Notes: generated from the sequence alone by a model not told the origin. Shown: positions 38,361 through 48,830, numbered from the stretch's first letter. The stretch: 64,000 bases of DNA from Microvirga sp. KLBC 81 (GCF_003075415.1 NZ_QDAH01000013.1:45841-109840), one strand, 5' to 3'. Numbers and translations: made by a program.

Positions 38361-40139
38361 TCAACCGAGAGGCCAGAAGAACATGATCAGGGGCGTCCCT
38401 ACCGCCACCACGATGATCGAGAGCGGCAGGCCAAGCCGCCAGTAATCGCCGAAGCGATAGCCGCCGGGACCCATCACCAGAGTATTGCACTGGTGGCCGA
38501 TGGGCGTGAGGAAGTCGCAAGCAGCCCCTATCGCCACCGCCATCAGGAACGCATCGGGCCTGAAGCCGAGCTGCGTAGCAAAGCTCGCTGCGATGGGCGC
38601 CATCACGAGCACGGTCGCCGCATTGTTGAGGAACGGCGTCACCGCCATGGCCGCCACCATGATGAGCACGAGCGCGCCGGTGGGCGGCAGCATCTGCGCC
38701 GCCGATGACAGCCAGCCTGCGATCAGATCCGTGCCACCCGTGGTGCGGATGGATTCACTGACCGGGATGAGCGCGCCGAGCATCACGATGATCGGCCACT
38801 CGATCGTCTCGTAAGCCTCGCGCAGGGTGAGCGCTCCGAAGAGAACGAGCAGCACGCCAGCGCCGAAGAAAGCGATGGAAACAGGAAGCACGTTGAAGGC
38901 AACGAGCACCATCGTGACGCCGAGAATGGCGACAGGTACGAAGCTTCTGCGGGCATTGCCGAGACGGATCTCGCGCTCGGCCAATGGCAGGCAGCCGAGA
39001 TCGCGCAATGTGTCCGGCAATTTCTTGAGATTACCCTGCAGCACGAGCACATCGCCGGGGCGCAAGGTGATGGTGCGGAGGCGTTCCTTGAAGCGCTCGC
39101 CGCTGCGGCTCACGGCGATGAGATTGACGCCGAAGCGCTCGTAAAGACCGATGCGCCCGGCAGACCAACCGGCGAGCACGGAACCTGGTCCGACGATGGC
39201 TTCGATGACACCGATCTCATCCGTTGCCTCATCGGTTTCAGGCTGGCGGTGCTCGCGACTGAGCTTGAGGCCCGCGCGTGCGACAGTGCTCTCGAGCGCC
39301 TCGGATTCGCCCTCCAGCATGAGAAGATCGTTCTCGCGGATCATGACATCGGGCAAGGGGCTGGAGCTGCGCGTCTCGTTGCGGATGATCGCCGCCACCT
39401 TCACCTCGCCATTGGCGAGCTTGTGCAGGTCTGCCACCGTCTGCCCCACGACGTCGGATTCAGGGATGACACGCGCCTCTGTCACGTAGTCCTTGATGTT
39501 GAGCGCCTCGTCCAGCGAGGCCGCGCCCTTGCGGCCCTTTGGCAGGAGACGATAGCCGAAAGCGAGAAACGCCACGCCCGCCAGCGCGATGCCGACGCCC
39601 ACCGGCGTGAAGTCGAACATGCCGAAAGGCTCGCCCAAAAGCTCGCCTCTCACCCGCGACACGATGATGTTGGGCGAAGTGCCGACCAGCGTGACGATGC
39701 CGCCGAGCAGCGAGCCGAAAGCCATGGGCATGAGGAAGCTGGAAGGCAGCGTGTTCGTGCGTCGCGCGATCTGGAACGCCACGGGGATCATCATCGCGAG
39801 CGCGCCGATATTCTTCACGAAGGCGGAGAGCACCGTCACGGCCGTGACCAGCACGACCACCTGGCTCTGCTCGCTGCGCAGATAGGGCGCCGCCCGGTTG
39901 AGAGCGGCCTCCAGCACACCGGATTTCGCCACCGCTGCGCTCACCAGGAGCGCGCTTGCGACGATGATGACGATGTCGTCGCTGAATCCCGAGAACGCCT
40001 TGTCGGCGGGCACGATGCCGACCAGCACCGCCACCAGAAGCGCCATGACAGCGACGAGATCGTACCGGAAGCGTCCCCAGACGAAGAGCGCCATCATCCC
40101 GGCGACGATGGCGAAGGAGAGCATCTGCTGATGGGTCAT
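38361..40139 (-). CDS. SLC13/DASS-type anion transporter with internal RCK_C (TrkA-C) domains
   Basis: A 592-residue membrane protein. Two blocks of membrane helices (about 1-180 and 400-592) flank two cytoplasmic TrkA-C domains (about 200-370; for example RENDLLMLEGESEALESTVA and LRPGDVLVLQGNLKKLPDTL). GTSPNIIVSRV and FLTPIGHQCNTLVMGPGGY are the paired substrate-binding signatures of the family. Likely substrates are sulfate, dicarboxylates or other anions. The start MTHQQMLSF at 40139 was chosen because the upstream frame overlaps the CAP-protein region and lacks a signal. Confidence 0.9.
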   Translation of the reverse strand: MTHQQMLSFAIVAGMMALFVWGRFRYDLVAVMALLVAVLVGIVPADKAFSGFSDDIVIIVASALLVSAAVAKSGVLEAALNRAAPYLRSEQSQVVVLVTAVTVLSAFVKNIGALAMMIPVAFQIARRTNTLPSSFLMPMAFGSLLGGIVTLVGTSPNIIVSRVRGELLGEPFGMFDFTPVGVGIALAGVAFLAFGYRLLPKGRKGAASLDEALNIKDYVTEARVIPESDVVGQTVADLHKLANGEVKVAAIIRNETRSSSPLPDVMIRENDLLMLEGESEALESTVARAGLKLSREHRQPETDEATDEIGVIEAIVGPGSVLAGWSAGRIGLYERFGVNLIAVSRSGERFKERLRTITLRPGDVLVLQGNLKKLPDTLRDLGCLPLAEREIRLGNARRSFVPVAILGVTMVLVAFNVLPVSIAFFGAGVLLVLFGALTLREAYETIEWPIIVMLGALIPVSESIRTTGGTDLIAGWLSSAAQMLPPTGALVLIMVAAMAVTPFLNNAATVLVMAPIAASFATQLGFRPDAFLMAVAIGAACDFLTPIGHQCNTLVMGPGGYRFGDYWRLGLPLSIIVVAVGTPLIMFFWPLG

Positions 40140-40224
40140 GGAGGGTGCGCGAAAGAGGAAAACCTCGTTCCTAACGCGCGACCGCCCTTCTTTGTGCCCG
40201 GTCCGTGGCGCGGGAAAGCCTGCC

Positions 40225-40689
40225 TTACTGCCCCAGCACGAGAGCCCAGTAGCGGCCGTAGCGGTTGTTGGCATCGGCACGGGCAAAACCGATCCTGCTG
40301 GCCTGAGGCATCAGCAGATTGACGTTGTGGCCGGGAGAATTCTTCCACCGGCTGATGGTGCCATCAACGGAATCTGCCCCCGCCGAAAGGTTTTCGGCCG
40401 AGTAGCCGATGATGCCGAACTTATCCATGCGGCCCGCGAAATTGCCGTGGCTGAGCCTGCCGGCGGCCGCTACCACGCGCGCCTGGTATTCCGCCGCCTC
40501 GTTGAGCTTCGGATCGACCGTCACCGGGCTCAAGCCCCTGGAGACGCGGTAGGCGGAGATGAGCCTGGCGGCCTCCGCGGCATCCCTGGTGGAGCTGGCG
40601 AGAACGGCATCCCCATTGTTGAGCGACATATCGCCCGCGCAGCCCGCAAGCGCCAGAGCGATCAGGGCCGAGACGAAAAGAACACGCAT
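40225..40689 (-). CDS. CAP-domain (SCP/PR1-like) lipoprotein
   Basis: A 154-residue protein. The start MRVLFVSALIALALAGC is a lipoprotein signal with the lipobox LAGC. The mature part is a CAP domain: RLISAYRVSRGLSPVTVDP, LSHGNFAGRM, and the signature ENLSAGADSVDGTISRWKNS followed by PGHNVNLLMP. The conserved His and Glu of the CAP cavity are present. It should be anchored in the outer membrane or periplasm; the function of bacterial CAP proteins is poorly defined. Confidence 0.88.
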   Translation of the reverse strand: MRVLFVSALIALALAGCAGDMSLNNGDAVLASSTRDAAEAARLISAYRVSRGLSPVTVDPKLNEAAEYQARVVAAAGRLSHGNFAGRMDKFGIIGYSAENLSAGADSVDGTISRWKNSPGHNVNLLMPQASRIGFARADANNRYGRYWALVLGQ

Positions 40690-40844
40690 TGATAATCCCC
40701 TTGGGGCGGCTTGAGACACCGCTCCTCTTGCAAAAAAGTCCCGTGGTGGTCATGTGGAAAAGCCACGACCCGCCGCGCTGAATGCCATGTCGAAGCGTGA
40801 GGGTCCAGACCATCCCGTTGTCCCTTTCCGCGTCAGCTGAGCGC

Positions 40845-42116
40845 ATGTCCCTGCCCTCCTCTTCCCCTCAGGCCGCCATCATCGGCGGAGGCCCTGCCGG
40901 CCTGATCGCGGCGGAAGCTCTCGCGCGATCAGGCCTCGCGGTGACGGTCTACGACCGGATGCCCTCGGTCGGGCGCAAATTCATGATGGCCGGACGGGGC
41001 GGCCTGAACCTGACCCATTCCGAAGATTTCGAGCGATTCGTCACCCGCTACGCGGAGGCCGAACCGGTCTTGCGCCCCCTCATCGAAGCCTTCCGTCCGA
41101 AGGATCTGCGAGCCTGGTGCGAGGGTCTGGGAGAGGCAACCTTCGTGGGTTCGAGCGGACGCGTGTTCCCGAAGGCCTTCAAGGCCTCCCCTCTCCTGCG
41201 GGCCTGGCTGACGCGGCTGGAGGACTTAAGCGTGCGCTTTGCCCTGCGGCACACGTGGCAGGGCTGGGATGCGGAAGGAGCCCTGGTCTTCACCGATGCC
41301 GCAGGCCAGACCGTCACGACGAAGCCGGATGCGACCATCCTCGCTCTCGGTGGAGCGAGCTGGCCTCGACTCGGCTCGGACGGCTCCTGGGTCAGCATGC
41401 TTCAGGGCAAGGGCATCGCCGTCGCCCCCTTACGTCCGGCCAATATGGGCTTCACCCTGCCCTGGTCCGAGGTGATGCGCAGCCGCTTCGAGGGCGAGCC
41501 CCTGAAACGCATTGCCCTCGCCTTCGAGGGTGTGACGGTGAAGGGGGAAGCGATCATCACGGCGGATGGCATCGAAGGCGGCGCGGTCTATGCCCTCTCA
41601 AGGTCCCTGCGCAACGCCATCGAGCGACAGGGCAGCGCCAAGCTTCTCCTGGATCTGCGGCCCGACCTCTCCCTGGACGCCCTTGAGAAGCGCCTGAGCC
41701 TACCCCGCAAGGGCCAGTCCGCCTCCACCTTCCTGCGCAAGGCGGCGGGTTTGAGCCCCCTGGGCATCGCTACTTTACGCGAATCAGCGCCCCAATTGCC
41801 CGTGGAGCCCGAGGCTCTCGCCCGGCTCATCAAGGCCGTGCCCCTGACACTCACGGGCACGAAATCCTTGGGAAGGGCCATTTCCACAGCAGGCGGCGTG
41901 CCGTTCAGCGAATTGGACGAGCATCTCATGCTCAGGCGGATGCCGGGGGTCTTCGTGGCGGGCGAGATGCTGGACTGGGAGGCTCCGACCGGCGGCTACC
42001 TGCTCCAGGCCACCTTCGCCACCGGCATCGCGGCGGCCAAAGGCGTGCTTTCCTTCCTGAAGATTCCCGATGCCGCATTGACCTCGAATCCGTCATCGGT
42101 CACACGGCATCCGTGA
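40845..42116 (+). CDS. NAD(P)/FAD-dependent oxidoreductase, HI0933/YhiN family (TIGR03862-like)
   Basis: A 423-residue flavoprotein. The FAD motif is AAIIGGGPAGLIAAEAL, followed by the family hallmark GRKFMMAGRGGLNLTHSE. The C-terminal FVAGEMLDWEAPTGGYLLQA is also characteristic. Function is uncertain; relatives reduce unsaturated steroid-like substrates or have unknown roles. The ATG at 40845 fits the start of the Rossmann fold. Its stop overlaps the recQ start (GTGA). Confidence 0.9.
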   Translation: MSLPSSSPQAAIIGGGPAGLIAAEALARSGLAVTVYDRMPSVGRKFMMAGRGGLNLTHSEDFERFVTRYAEAEPVLRPLIEAFRPKDLRAWCEGLGEATFVGSSGRVFPKAFKASPLLRAWLTRLEDLSVRFALRHTWQGWDAEGALVFTDAAGQTVTTKPDATILALGGASWPRLGSDGSWVSMLQGKGIAVAPLRPANMGFTLPWSEVMRSRFEGEPLKRIALAFEGVTVKGEAIITADGIEGGAVYALSRSLRNAIERQGSAKLLLDLRPDLSLDALEKRLSLPRKGQSASTFLRKAAGLSPLGIATLRESAPQLPVEPEALARLIKAVPLTLTGTKSLGRAISTAGGVPFSELDEHLMLRRMPGVFVAGEMLDWEAPTGGYLLQATFATGIAAAKGVLSFLKIPDAALTSNPSSVTRHP

Positions 42117-43915
42117 TCGACCCGCGCAAGATTCTCCACGACGTTTTCGGCTTTCCCTCCTTCCGCGAAGGACAGGAGGAGATCGTGCGCGCCGTTTTGT
42201 CCGGCGAGGACGTGCTCGCGATCATGCCGACGGGGGCGGGCAAGTCGCTCTGCTATCAGCTGCCGACCCTCGCCCGGGAAGGCCTGACCCTCGTGGTCTC
42301 GCCGCTCATCGCCCTCATGCGCGATCAGGTGGCGGCGCTGCGCCATTTCGGCATCGAGGCGGGAAGCCTCAACTCCGCCAACGACCCGGAGGAGAACCGC
42401 CGCGTGGTCGATGCGGTGCGCGACAGGCGCATGCGCATTCTCTATGCCTCGCCCGAGCGGCTGGCCAATACCGGAACCACCGAGTGGCTCGGCCGCTCCG
42501 GCGTGAACCTGCTTGCTATCGACGAGGCGCATTGCGTCTCGCAATGGGGCCACGATTTCCGCCCCGAATACGCCATGCTCGGCGACGTGCGCCGTCGTCT
42601 CGGCAATGTGCAGACCATCGCGCTCACCGCCACGGCCGACGTGGCAACGCGCGGCGACATCATGCATCGCCTGTTCGAGGAGGAGCCGCGCCTCTTCATC
42701 CACGGCTTCGACCGCCCGAATCTGCGTCTTGCCATGCAGGCGAAGGAGCATGCGCGGCGCCAGCTCTTTTCCTTCCTCGACAAGCACCGGCACGAGAGCG
42801 GCATCGTCTATTGCTCGTCGCGCGATGCCACCGAGAAGCTCGCCGACTCGTTGAGCCAGGCAGGCTATCGGGCGCTGCCCTATCACGCAGGCATGCACCA
42901 AGCCGAGCGCGCCAAGAATCAGGACATCTTCCTGCAGGAGGACGGCGTGGTGATGGTCGCCACCGTCGCTTTCGGCATGGGCATCGACAAGCCGGACGTG
43001 CGCTTCGTCGCGCATGCGGCCTTGCCGAAATCGATCGAGGCCTATTACCAGGAGATCGGCCGCGCGGGCCGCGATGGCGCACCCGCCGACACGCTGACCC
43101 TCTACGGCCTCGACGACATGCGCCTGCGCCGCCTCCAGATCGAGGACAGCGATGCGGCGGACGAGCAGAAGCGCGTGGAGCGCCAGCGCCTCAACGCGCT
43201 TGTCGCTTTGTGCGAGGCGCCGCGCTGCCGGCGTCAGACGCTTCTCGCCTATTTCGGCGAGGCCACCGAGCCCTGCGGCAATTGCGATCTGTGCATCGAA
43301 GGCGTCATGTCCTTCGACGGCACCATCGAGGCGCAGAAGATTCTCTCAGCCATCGTGCGCACCGGCGAGCGTTTCGGCACGGAGCATCTCATCAGCATTC
43401 TCGTGGGCGACGGGACGGAGGCGATCCTTCGCTTCGGTCACGACAAGCTCAAGACTTTCGGCGTCGGAAAGGACCGCTCCAAGAACGAATGGCGCTCGCT
43501 TCTGCGCCAGATCTACGCCGCCGGCCTCGTCGGCCTGGAGCTTGCCGAATACGGCCGCTGGACCCTGACCGACAAGGGCGTCGCCGTGCTCAAGGGCCAG
43601 GAGCGGATCGAGCTGCGATCCGACGTTCTCATGAAGCCTGCCGATCGTCGCCGCCGTCGTTCGCGCATCGAGGCAGAGGCCATCGTGCCCTCCGACGATC
43701 CGCTGCTCCTCGATCTCAAGGCGCTGCGCACGCGCCTGGCGAAGGAAGAGGGCGTGCCGGCCTATGTGATCTTCTCCGACCGCAGCCTCATCGACATGGC
43801 GGCGAAGCGCCCCACCACCGTGCGCGCCTTCGGCGAGATCCACGGTGTGGGTCAAGCCAAGCTCGATCGCTACGCGGATGCCTTCCTCGAAGTGCTGAAG
43901 GCACACGCGGCTTGA
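42113..43915 (+). CDS. recQ: ATP-dependent DNA helicase RecQ
   Basis: A 600-residue 3'-5' helicase. Motifs in order: FPSFREGQEEIV, Walker A MPTGAGKS, DEAH box IDEAHCVSQWGHDFRPEY, motif VI GRAGRDG, the RQC Zn-site with Cys pairs (CRRQTLLAYFGE, CGNCDLC), and a C-terminal HRDC domain (FGEIHGVGQAKLDRYADAFL). The start is GTG overlapping the previous stop. It acts in recombination and stalled fork repair. Length is normal for the family. Confidence 0.96.
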   Translation: MIDPRKILHDVFGFPSFREGQEEIVRAVLSGEDVLAIMPTGAGKSLCYQLPTLAREGLTLVVSPLIALMRDQVAALRHFGIEAGSLNSANDPEENRRVVDAVRDRRMRILYASPERLANTGTTEWLGRSGVNLLAIDEAHCVSQWGHDFRPEYAMLGDVRRRLGNVQTIALTATADVATRGDIMHRLFEEEPRLFIHGFDRPNLRLAMQAKEHARRQLFSFLDKHRHESGIVYCSSRDATEKLADSLSQAGYRALPYHAGMHQAERAKNQDIFLQEDGVVMVATVAFGMGIDKPDVRFVAHAALPKSIEAYYQEIGRAGRDGAPADTLTLYGLDDMRLRRLQIEDSDAADEQKRVERQRLNALVALCEAPRCRRQTLLAYFGEATEPCGNCDLCIEGVMSFDGTIEAQKILSAIVRTGERFGTEHLISILVGDGTEAILRFGHDKLKTFGVGKDRSKNEWRSLLRQIYAAGLVGLELAEYGRWTLTDKGVAVLKGQERIELRSDVLMKPADRRRRRSRIEAEAIVPSDDPLLLDLKALRTRLAKEEGVPAYVIFSDRSLIDMAAKRPTTVRAFGEIHGVGQAKLDRYADAFLEVLKAHAA

Positions 43916-43940
43916 GGTTTGCCTGAGGAATTCTCACCCT

Positions 43941-44161
43941 GTCATGGCCGGGCTCGTCCCGGCCATCCCGTTTCTGAAGAACGCCGCGCCCCACCGCAGC
44001 GGGATCCCCGGGACGAGCCCGGGGATGACGGGTGAAGAGCCCTTCCGCTCACTATCCTCGTCATGGCATCCTCGTCATGGCCGGGCTTGTCCCGGCCATC
44101 TCGATCCGTAAAGCGCTGTGCTCAAAGACGTCGAGATCACCGGCACAAGGCCGGTGATGAC
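43941..44161. repeat. two family A repeats in tandem
   Basis: Copy one (43941-44029) has GTCATGGCCGGGCTCGTCCC and an altered second hairpin, GGGATCCCCGGGACGAGCCC. Copy two (44074-44161) has GTCATGGCCGGGCTTGTCCC and GATCACCGGCACAAGGCCGG. They lie between convergent genes, and GTCATGGC is repeated once more between them. Confidence 0.8.
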
Positions 44162-44188
44162 GTGGAGAGATGCTCCTTAAGGCACCTG

Positions 44189-45313
44189 CTACCCGCCCGC
44201 CGCCACCTCAACCCAGCGCCCCTCATGCGCGCTGCGCGCCATGGCATCGACCGTTCGCTCGATGCGGATCCCGTCCTCGAACTCGATGAGATGCGCCTTC
44301 TCGCCCCCAATGCGCCGCATCAGCTCGCGGCATTCGATGATCTTCAGGTCGTTGAAGCCGAGGCCGTGACCGGGCGCGGGGATGAACCTGTCATAAGGCG
44401 GATGCTGCGGTCCGGTGAGGATCGTGCGGAAACCTTGCGTCTCTTTTAAGCCATCCACCGTATAAAGCTGCACTTCGTTCATGCGCTCCTGATCGTAGAC
44501 GACGGTGCCTTTCGAACCGAAGATCTGCACGAAGATGCGGCCCTTGCGGCCCCAGGCGGAGCGGTTGAGCGCGAGCACGCCGGAAGCGCCGTTGTCCAGC
44601 TCCATCAGAACCGTCGCGATATCGTATGTCTCGACCTTACGACGCCCGCCACCCTGCACAGGACGGTCCGCGTAGGGCTTCGCCATGTGGCCGCACATGC
44701 GCCGCACACCGCCGAGCAGAGCGCGCAGGAGGCTCAAAGGATGAACGCCGAAATCGTCGAGCGCGCCATGGCCGGAAGACGCCTCGCTCTTCAAGGTGAA
44801 GAGATCCTCAGGATTGGCCATGAAATCCTCGTCCATCTCGAGGCGCACATGGTTCACCTCACCGATCCGTCCCTCTTCGAGAATGCGGCGGATCAGGCGC
44901 ATGGCCGGGTTCTGGATGTAGTTGTAGCCAAGTGCCGCGACCCTGCCTGAGGCACGCGCGGCAGCCAGCATGCGCTCCGCATCCTCCAGCTTCGTGGCCA
45001 TCGGCTTCTCGCACCAGATATGCTTCCCTGCTTCCAGCGCGGCAATCGCCATCTCGGGATGGAAGGCATTGGGCGTGGTGATCGAGACCACGTCGATATC
45101 GGGGTCGCTCACAAGCCTGCGCCAGTCACCGGTCGCACGCTCGAATCCGAGCTCCCGCGCCTTCCTCTCCGCGAGATCCTGCGAGGCCTCCGCCAGCACC
45201 GCAAGTCGTGGGCGGGGCACGTCGCCGAACACGGAAGCGACCGCGTTCCAGGCAAGCGCGTGGCACTTGCCCATGTAGCCCGTGCCGATGAGGCCGACGT
45301 TCAGAGACTTCAT
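44189..45313 (-). CDS. Gfo/Idh/MocA family oxidoreductase
   Basis: A 374-residue NAD(P)-dependent dehydrogenase. The Rossmann motif is GLIGTGYMGKCHALAWN, the catalytic Lys is in WCEKPMATKLEDAE, and ALDDFGVHPLSLLRALL holds the DxxxH pair. It should oxidise an inositol, sugar or amino sugar. Its place beside the inositol-type importer suggests scyllo- or chiro-inositol or an inositol derivative, in addition to IolG at 49802. Confidence 0.88.
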   Translation of the reverse strand: MKSLNVGLIGTGYMGKCHALAWNAVASVFGDVPRPRLAVLAEASQDLAERKARELGFERATGDWRRLVSDPDIDVVSITTPNAFHPEMAIAALEAGKHIWCEKPMATKLEDAERMLAAARASGRVAALGYNYIQNPAMRLIRRILEEGRIGEVNHVRLEMDEDFMANPEDLFTLKSEASSGHGALDDFGVHPLSLLRALLGGVRRMCGHMAKPYADRPVQGGGRRKVETYDIATVLMELDNGASGVLALNRSAWGRKGRIFVQIFGSKGTVVYDQERMNEVQLYTVDGLKETQGFRTILTGPQHPPYDRFIPAPGHGLGFNDLKIIECRELMRRIGGEKAHLIEFEDGIRIERTVDAMARSAHEGRWVEVAAGG

Positions 45314-45619
45314 TCGCCATGCTCCTGGAAAGATAACAACTCATTGCTCTCACGTTGAGAGTCTCTCCCACGTCATGGCCGGGCTTGTCCCGGCCATCCC
45401 GATGATGAAAGACGCGGCGCTTCACGTCGTCGGGATCACCGGCACAAGGCCGGTGATGACGGGAGTGAACCAGTTCAACGTCTCACCCAGTCACTCCACC
45501 CTCATCCCCTATCCCTCCCGCAAGGGGGAGGGGAAAGGAGAGTTCAGTGCTTTCTGGATCATCCTTCGAGACGCAGACTTCGTCTGTTCCTCAGGATGAG
45601 GACAGTGCCTGCGATGCGC
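45314..45619. repeat. gap holding A, B and C repeats
   Basis: Family A at 45372-45460, a B arm at about 45500-45535 (CCCTCCCGCAAGGGGGAGGG) and a C element at 45561-45601 (CCTTCGAGACGCAGACTTCG, CTCAGGATGAGG). Three repeat families stand side by side. No gene. Confidence 0.75.
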
Positions 45620-46405
45620 CTACACCATCCCGCCGAGTTCAGCCGAGACCGCCTGCAGTTCCTTGCCACCAGCCATGAGGTTCTGCAGCTCGTCGATGGC
45701 GATTTCGGACTTGGCGTAGGTGCCGAGCGTCTTGCCGCGGTTGAGCACCGTGAAACGGTCTCCCACCGCATAGGCATGACGCACGTTGTGCGTGATGAAG
45801 ATCACGCCGAGGCCCTTCTGCCGCACCTGGTGGATGTATTTCAGCACCATGGAGGTCTGCGCGACGCCGAGCGCGGAGGTCGGCTCGTCAAGAATGAGTA
45901 CCTTCGCGCCGAAATAGACCGCGCGGGCGATCGCCACGCATTGCCGCTCGCCGCCGGACAATGTCCCGACGGCCTGATGCGGATCGCGCACGTCGATGCC
46001 GATCTTGTGCATTTCCTCGCGGGTAACGGCGTCGCAATGGTCGAAGTCCACATGGCGGAACGGCCAGACGCCCCTCACCGGCTCGCGCCCCATGAAGAAG
46101 TTGCGCGTCACCGACATCAGCGGGATCATCGCGAGGTCCTGATAGACCGTGGCGATGCCGGCATCGAGCGCATCGCGTGGGCTTGAGAAGGTCACGTGCC
46201 GGCCTTCCACCAGGAACTCGCCCGAGGTCGGCTTGTGAACGCCGGAGAGCGTCTTGATCAGCGTCGACTTGCCCGCGCCGTTGTCGCCGAGCAGGCACAT
46301 CACCTCGCCGCGATGGACGGAGAGCGAAACGCCCGAGAGCGCAATGACGGAGCCGAAATGCTTGACGAGGTTGCGGACCTCGATGAGCGGAGCTTGTGTT
46401 TCCAT
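45620..46405 (-). CDS. sugar/inositol ABC transporter ATP-binding protein (FrcA type)
   Basis: A 261-residue ATPase with a single nucleotide-binding domain: Walker [11 protein letters not shown], signature [14 protein letters not shown], Walker [13 protein letters not shown]. Most RbsA-like ATPases have two domains in about 500 residues; the single-domain form matches FrcA of rhizobia. METQAPL at 46405 was chosen as start; it overlaps the permease stop by one base. It powers the importer formed with the next two genes, probably for myo-inositol. Confidence 0.9.
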   Translation of the reverse strand: METQAPLIEVRNLVKHFGSVIALSGVSLSVHRGEVMCLLGDNGAGKSTLIKTLSGVHKPTSGEFLVEGRHVTFSSPRDALDAGIATVYQDLAMIPLMSVTRNFFMGREPVRGVWPFRHVDFDHCDAVTREEMHKIGIDVRDPHQAVGTLSGGERQCVAIARAVYFGAKVLILDEPTSALGVAQTSMVLKYIHQVRQKGLGVIFITHNVRHAYAVGDRFTVLNRGKTLGTYAKSEIAIDELQNLMAGGKELQAVSAELGGMV

Positions 46406-47547
46406 CAGCGCTCTCCCGTCACCTTGCGGCGGATGAAGTTGTTGAAGAGAACCGCCAGCAGCAGCATGGCCCCCAGGAAGACCTGGAACCAATCCGAGTC
46501 GAAGCGGGTATAGGTGAGGCCGATTGACACCATGCCGAAGATGATGGCGCCGAAGAACGCGCCGATGGCCGAGCCATAGCCGCCCGTGAGCAGGCAGCCG
46601 CCAATCACGGCCGCGATGATGGCCTCGAACTCCTTCTGGAAGCCGCGTCGCGCATCGGTCGAGCCCGCATCGAGCACGGTCAGGATGGCGACCAGCGCCG
46701 CCGCGCAGGCGGTGAGCATGAAGAGGCCGGTTTTCACGCGGTCCACCGGCACGCCGGAATTACGCGCCGCATTGGCGTCGCCGCCTGCCGCGAAGATCCA
46801 GTTGCCGGCGCGGGTGCGCAGCAGCACCCAGGTGGCGAGCAGCGCAAAGCCGATGAACCAGAGAATGGAAACCGGAACGCCAGTGACCGTGGGCGTCCCA
46901 TTCGGGAACTTTGCGATGAGGTCATTGGCGGCGAGCCAGGAGAACAGACCCTCCAGCGCGGTCCCTGAGAAGATCTCGCGGACGAAATCCTCGTTGGATT
47001 GCGCGCCGATGCCGCGCATCTGCGTGGAGCCGCCGGTCGCCCATTTGAGACCCACGAGAGAAAGTCCGCGCAGGATGAAGAGGAAAGCGAGCGTGACGAT
47101 GAAGGAGGGCAGCCGTGTGCGGATGACGAGCTGCCCGTTCAATCCACCGAGAATCGCCGCCACCACGAAGGTCGCCGCAATTGCCAGCAGAAGCGGCAAA
47201 CCGCTGAGCGTCACGAAGGCGCCGAAGACGAGCCCCGTGAAGGCGACCATGGAACCGATGGAGAGATCGAACTCGCCGCCGATCATGAGCAGCGCCGCCG
47301 CGATGGCGAGAATGCCAAGCTGCGAAGCAGGCGAGAGAATGTTCATGATGCCCGCAAGCGTGAACATCGACGCATCGGCGGTGGAGAAAAAGAAAATCGC
47401 AACAAGGATCAGACCGGCGAGCGCGCCGAGTTCGGGGCGGCGCATGATCTTCGTCAGGAGGGAGACCTCCTTGAGGCGCTCGTCCTGAATCTTCTTGATG
47501 GCGGGAGCCGGAGACAAATCGGCGGTCGGCTGGGTGGTGTTCACCAT
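46405..47547 (-). CDS. sugar/inositol ABC transporter permease (FrcC/RbsC type)
   Basis: A 380-residue membrane protein of the BPD_transp_2 family with about ten helices. [20 protein letters not shown] and [20 protein letters not shown], then [20 protein letters not shown], are the family's conserved blocks. The middle of the chain has a longer loop ([19 protein letters not shown]). It is the channel of the probable inositol importer. Confidence 0.9.
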   Translation of the reverse strand: MVNTTQPTADLSPAPAIKKIQDERLKEVSLLTKIMRRPELGALAGLILVAIFFFSTADASMFTLAGIMNILSPASQLGILAIAAALLMIGGEFDLSIGSMVAFTGLVFGAFVTLSGLPLLLAIAATFVVAAILGGLNGQLVIRTRLPSFIVTLAFLFILRGLSLVGLKWATGGSTQMRGIGAQSNEDFVREIFSGTALEGLFSWLAANDLIAKFPNGTPTVTGVPVSILWFIGFALLATWVLLRTRAGNWIFAAGGDANAARNSGVPVDRVKTGLFMLTACAAALVAILTVLDAGSTDARRGFQKEFEAIIAAVIGGCLLTGGYGSAIGAFFGAIIFGMVSIGLTYTRFDSDWFQVFLGAMLLLAVLFNNFIRRKVTGER

Positions 47548-47620
47548 GAGAGCCTCCCTTAAGAACCAGATGAAAAGGGGAAGCCCGCGATCCAGCGCGA
47601 CCGCGGGCTCCGATGCGGCT

Positions 47621-48562
47621 TTAGCGAATGCCCTTTGCGGACAGCTCGATCACCTGATTGGCCTTCTCCTTCGTGATCAGGTTCGGGCCGGAAGGCACGT
47701 TGCCGCCGGGCATCAAGCCGTATTTCGTGTTGAGAGCGAGGAACGCCACAGGCAGATAGCCCTGCAGATATTGCTGCTGATCGATGGCGAAGACCGCCTC
47801 CCCCGATGCCACGGACTTGAGGAAGTTTGCGGAAAGATCAAACGTGGCGACGCGCACGGCACCCGTCTTGCCGGCATCCTTCACAGCCGCGACCGTCGGC
47901 TCGCCCGCCGTGCCCGCGCCAAGCGCCAGGACCGTATCGACTGAAGCATCGGCCGCAAGCGCCGCCTTCACCTTGGCGCGCACATCCGCCGGATCGTTCG
48001 TGACCGGCAGCACGGTGACCTTGCCGCCGAAGCCTTCGGTGAAGCCCTTGCAGCGCAGATCGAGCGAAACGTTGCCGACTTCCTGGTTCACGCACAGGCC
48101 GACCTTGCCGCCCATTTCCTTCAGCTTGGCGCCGGCAATGCGTCCGGCCTCAACTTCGTCCTGGCCCACATGGAGCATCGCGCCGAGCTTCTTCGACACA
48201 TCGGAGCCGGAATTCATGGAGATCACCGGAATACCGGCGGCCACCGCTTTCTGGATCGACGCAGTGAGCGCCGAAGCATCGGGGATCGAAACGACGAGGC
48301 CCGCGGGCTTCTGATTCACGGCCGCATCGATGAGCTGGCTCATGGCCACCATGTCGAAGGTCTCGGGCGCCCGGTAATCGACCTGAACCTTCATGTCCTG
48401 GCCGGCGGCTGTCACGCCGTTCTTGACCACGGACCAGAACGGGTCGTTGGCTTGGCCGTGGGTGACCACGATGATGCGGCCGCTCTGTTGGGCGGCCACA
48501 GGGGCGGCGGCTGCGACGGTCAAGGCTGCGGCGGCAACGAGACCGGTAACGATCGACTTCAT
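47621..48562 (-). CDS. sugar/inositol ABC transporter substrate-binding protein
   Basis: A 313-residue periplasmic protein of Peripla_BP_4 type. Signal peptide MKSIVTGLVAAAALTVAAAA with cleavage after VAA/AQ at about 24. Ligand-domain segments include IIVVTHGQANDPFWSVVKNG and GIPVISMNSGSD. GGGAGGA precedes the ATG at 48562. First gene of the transporter operon, divergent from the RpiR regulator, so it is probably induced by inositol. Confidence 0.9.
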   Translation of the reverse strand: MKSIVTGLVAAAALTVAAAAPVAAQQSGRIIVVTHGQANDPFWSVVKNGVTAAGQDMKVQVDYRAPETFDMVAMSQLIDAAVNQKPAGLVVSIPDASALTASIQKAVAAGIPVISMNSGSDVSKKLGAMLHVGQDEVEAGRIAGAKLKEMGGKVGLCVNQEVGNVSLDLRCKGFTEGFGGKVTVLPVTNDPADVRAKVKAALAADASVDTVLALGAGTAGEPTVAAVKDAGKTGAVRVATFDLSANFLKSVASGEAVFAIDQQQYLQGYLPVAFLALNTKYGLMPGGNVPSGPNLITKEKANQVIELSAKGIR

Positions 48563-48830
48563 TTGTTTCCTCCCAAAAGGGTTCTCACTCGAGCACCGCC
48601 GCCGGAAATCCGGGTGCGGTCGAAGCTGCGGCCTCACACGCCGCCCATGAGTTTGCAGAGGATCAACAAATGACTCGGAACCCGAATCACCCTCTTCTAT
48701 GCGCTTCCTCTGCCGCTCCAGTCGTCCACAATAATGGAACGCCAGAACCTTTTTGTTTATAGAGTAGAATATTCATTCCATTTTCTGTGGATCGGTGTCA
48801 AGGTCCTCATCTGATATTCAGGGTAGACGC
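48563..48830. promoter_or_regulatory. divergent promoter region of the inositol importer and its regulator
   Basis: A 268-base AT-rich region. It contains AGAATATTCATTCC at 48766-48779, which reads AGAA-N6-TTCC and is close to the GGAA-N6-TTCC operator reported for IolR in Sinorhizobium meliloti. A TTATAGAGTAGAAT stretch just before it could serve as a -10 region. Confidence 0.5.
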
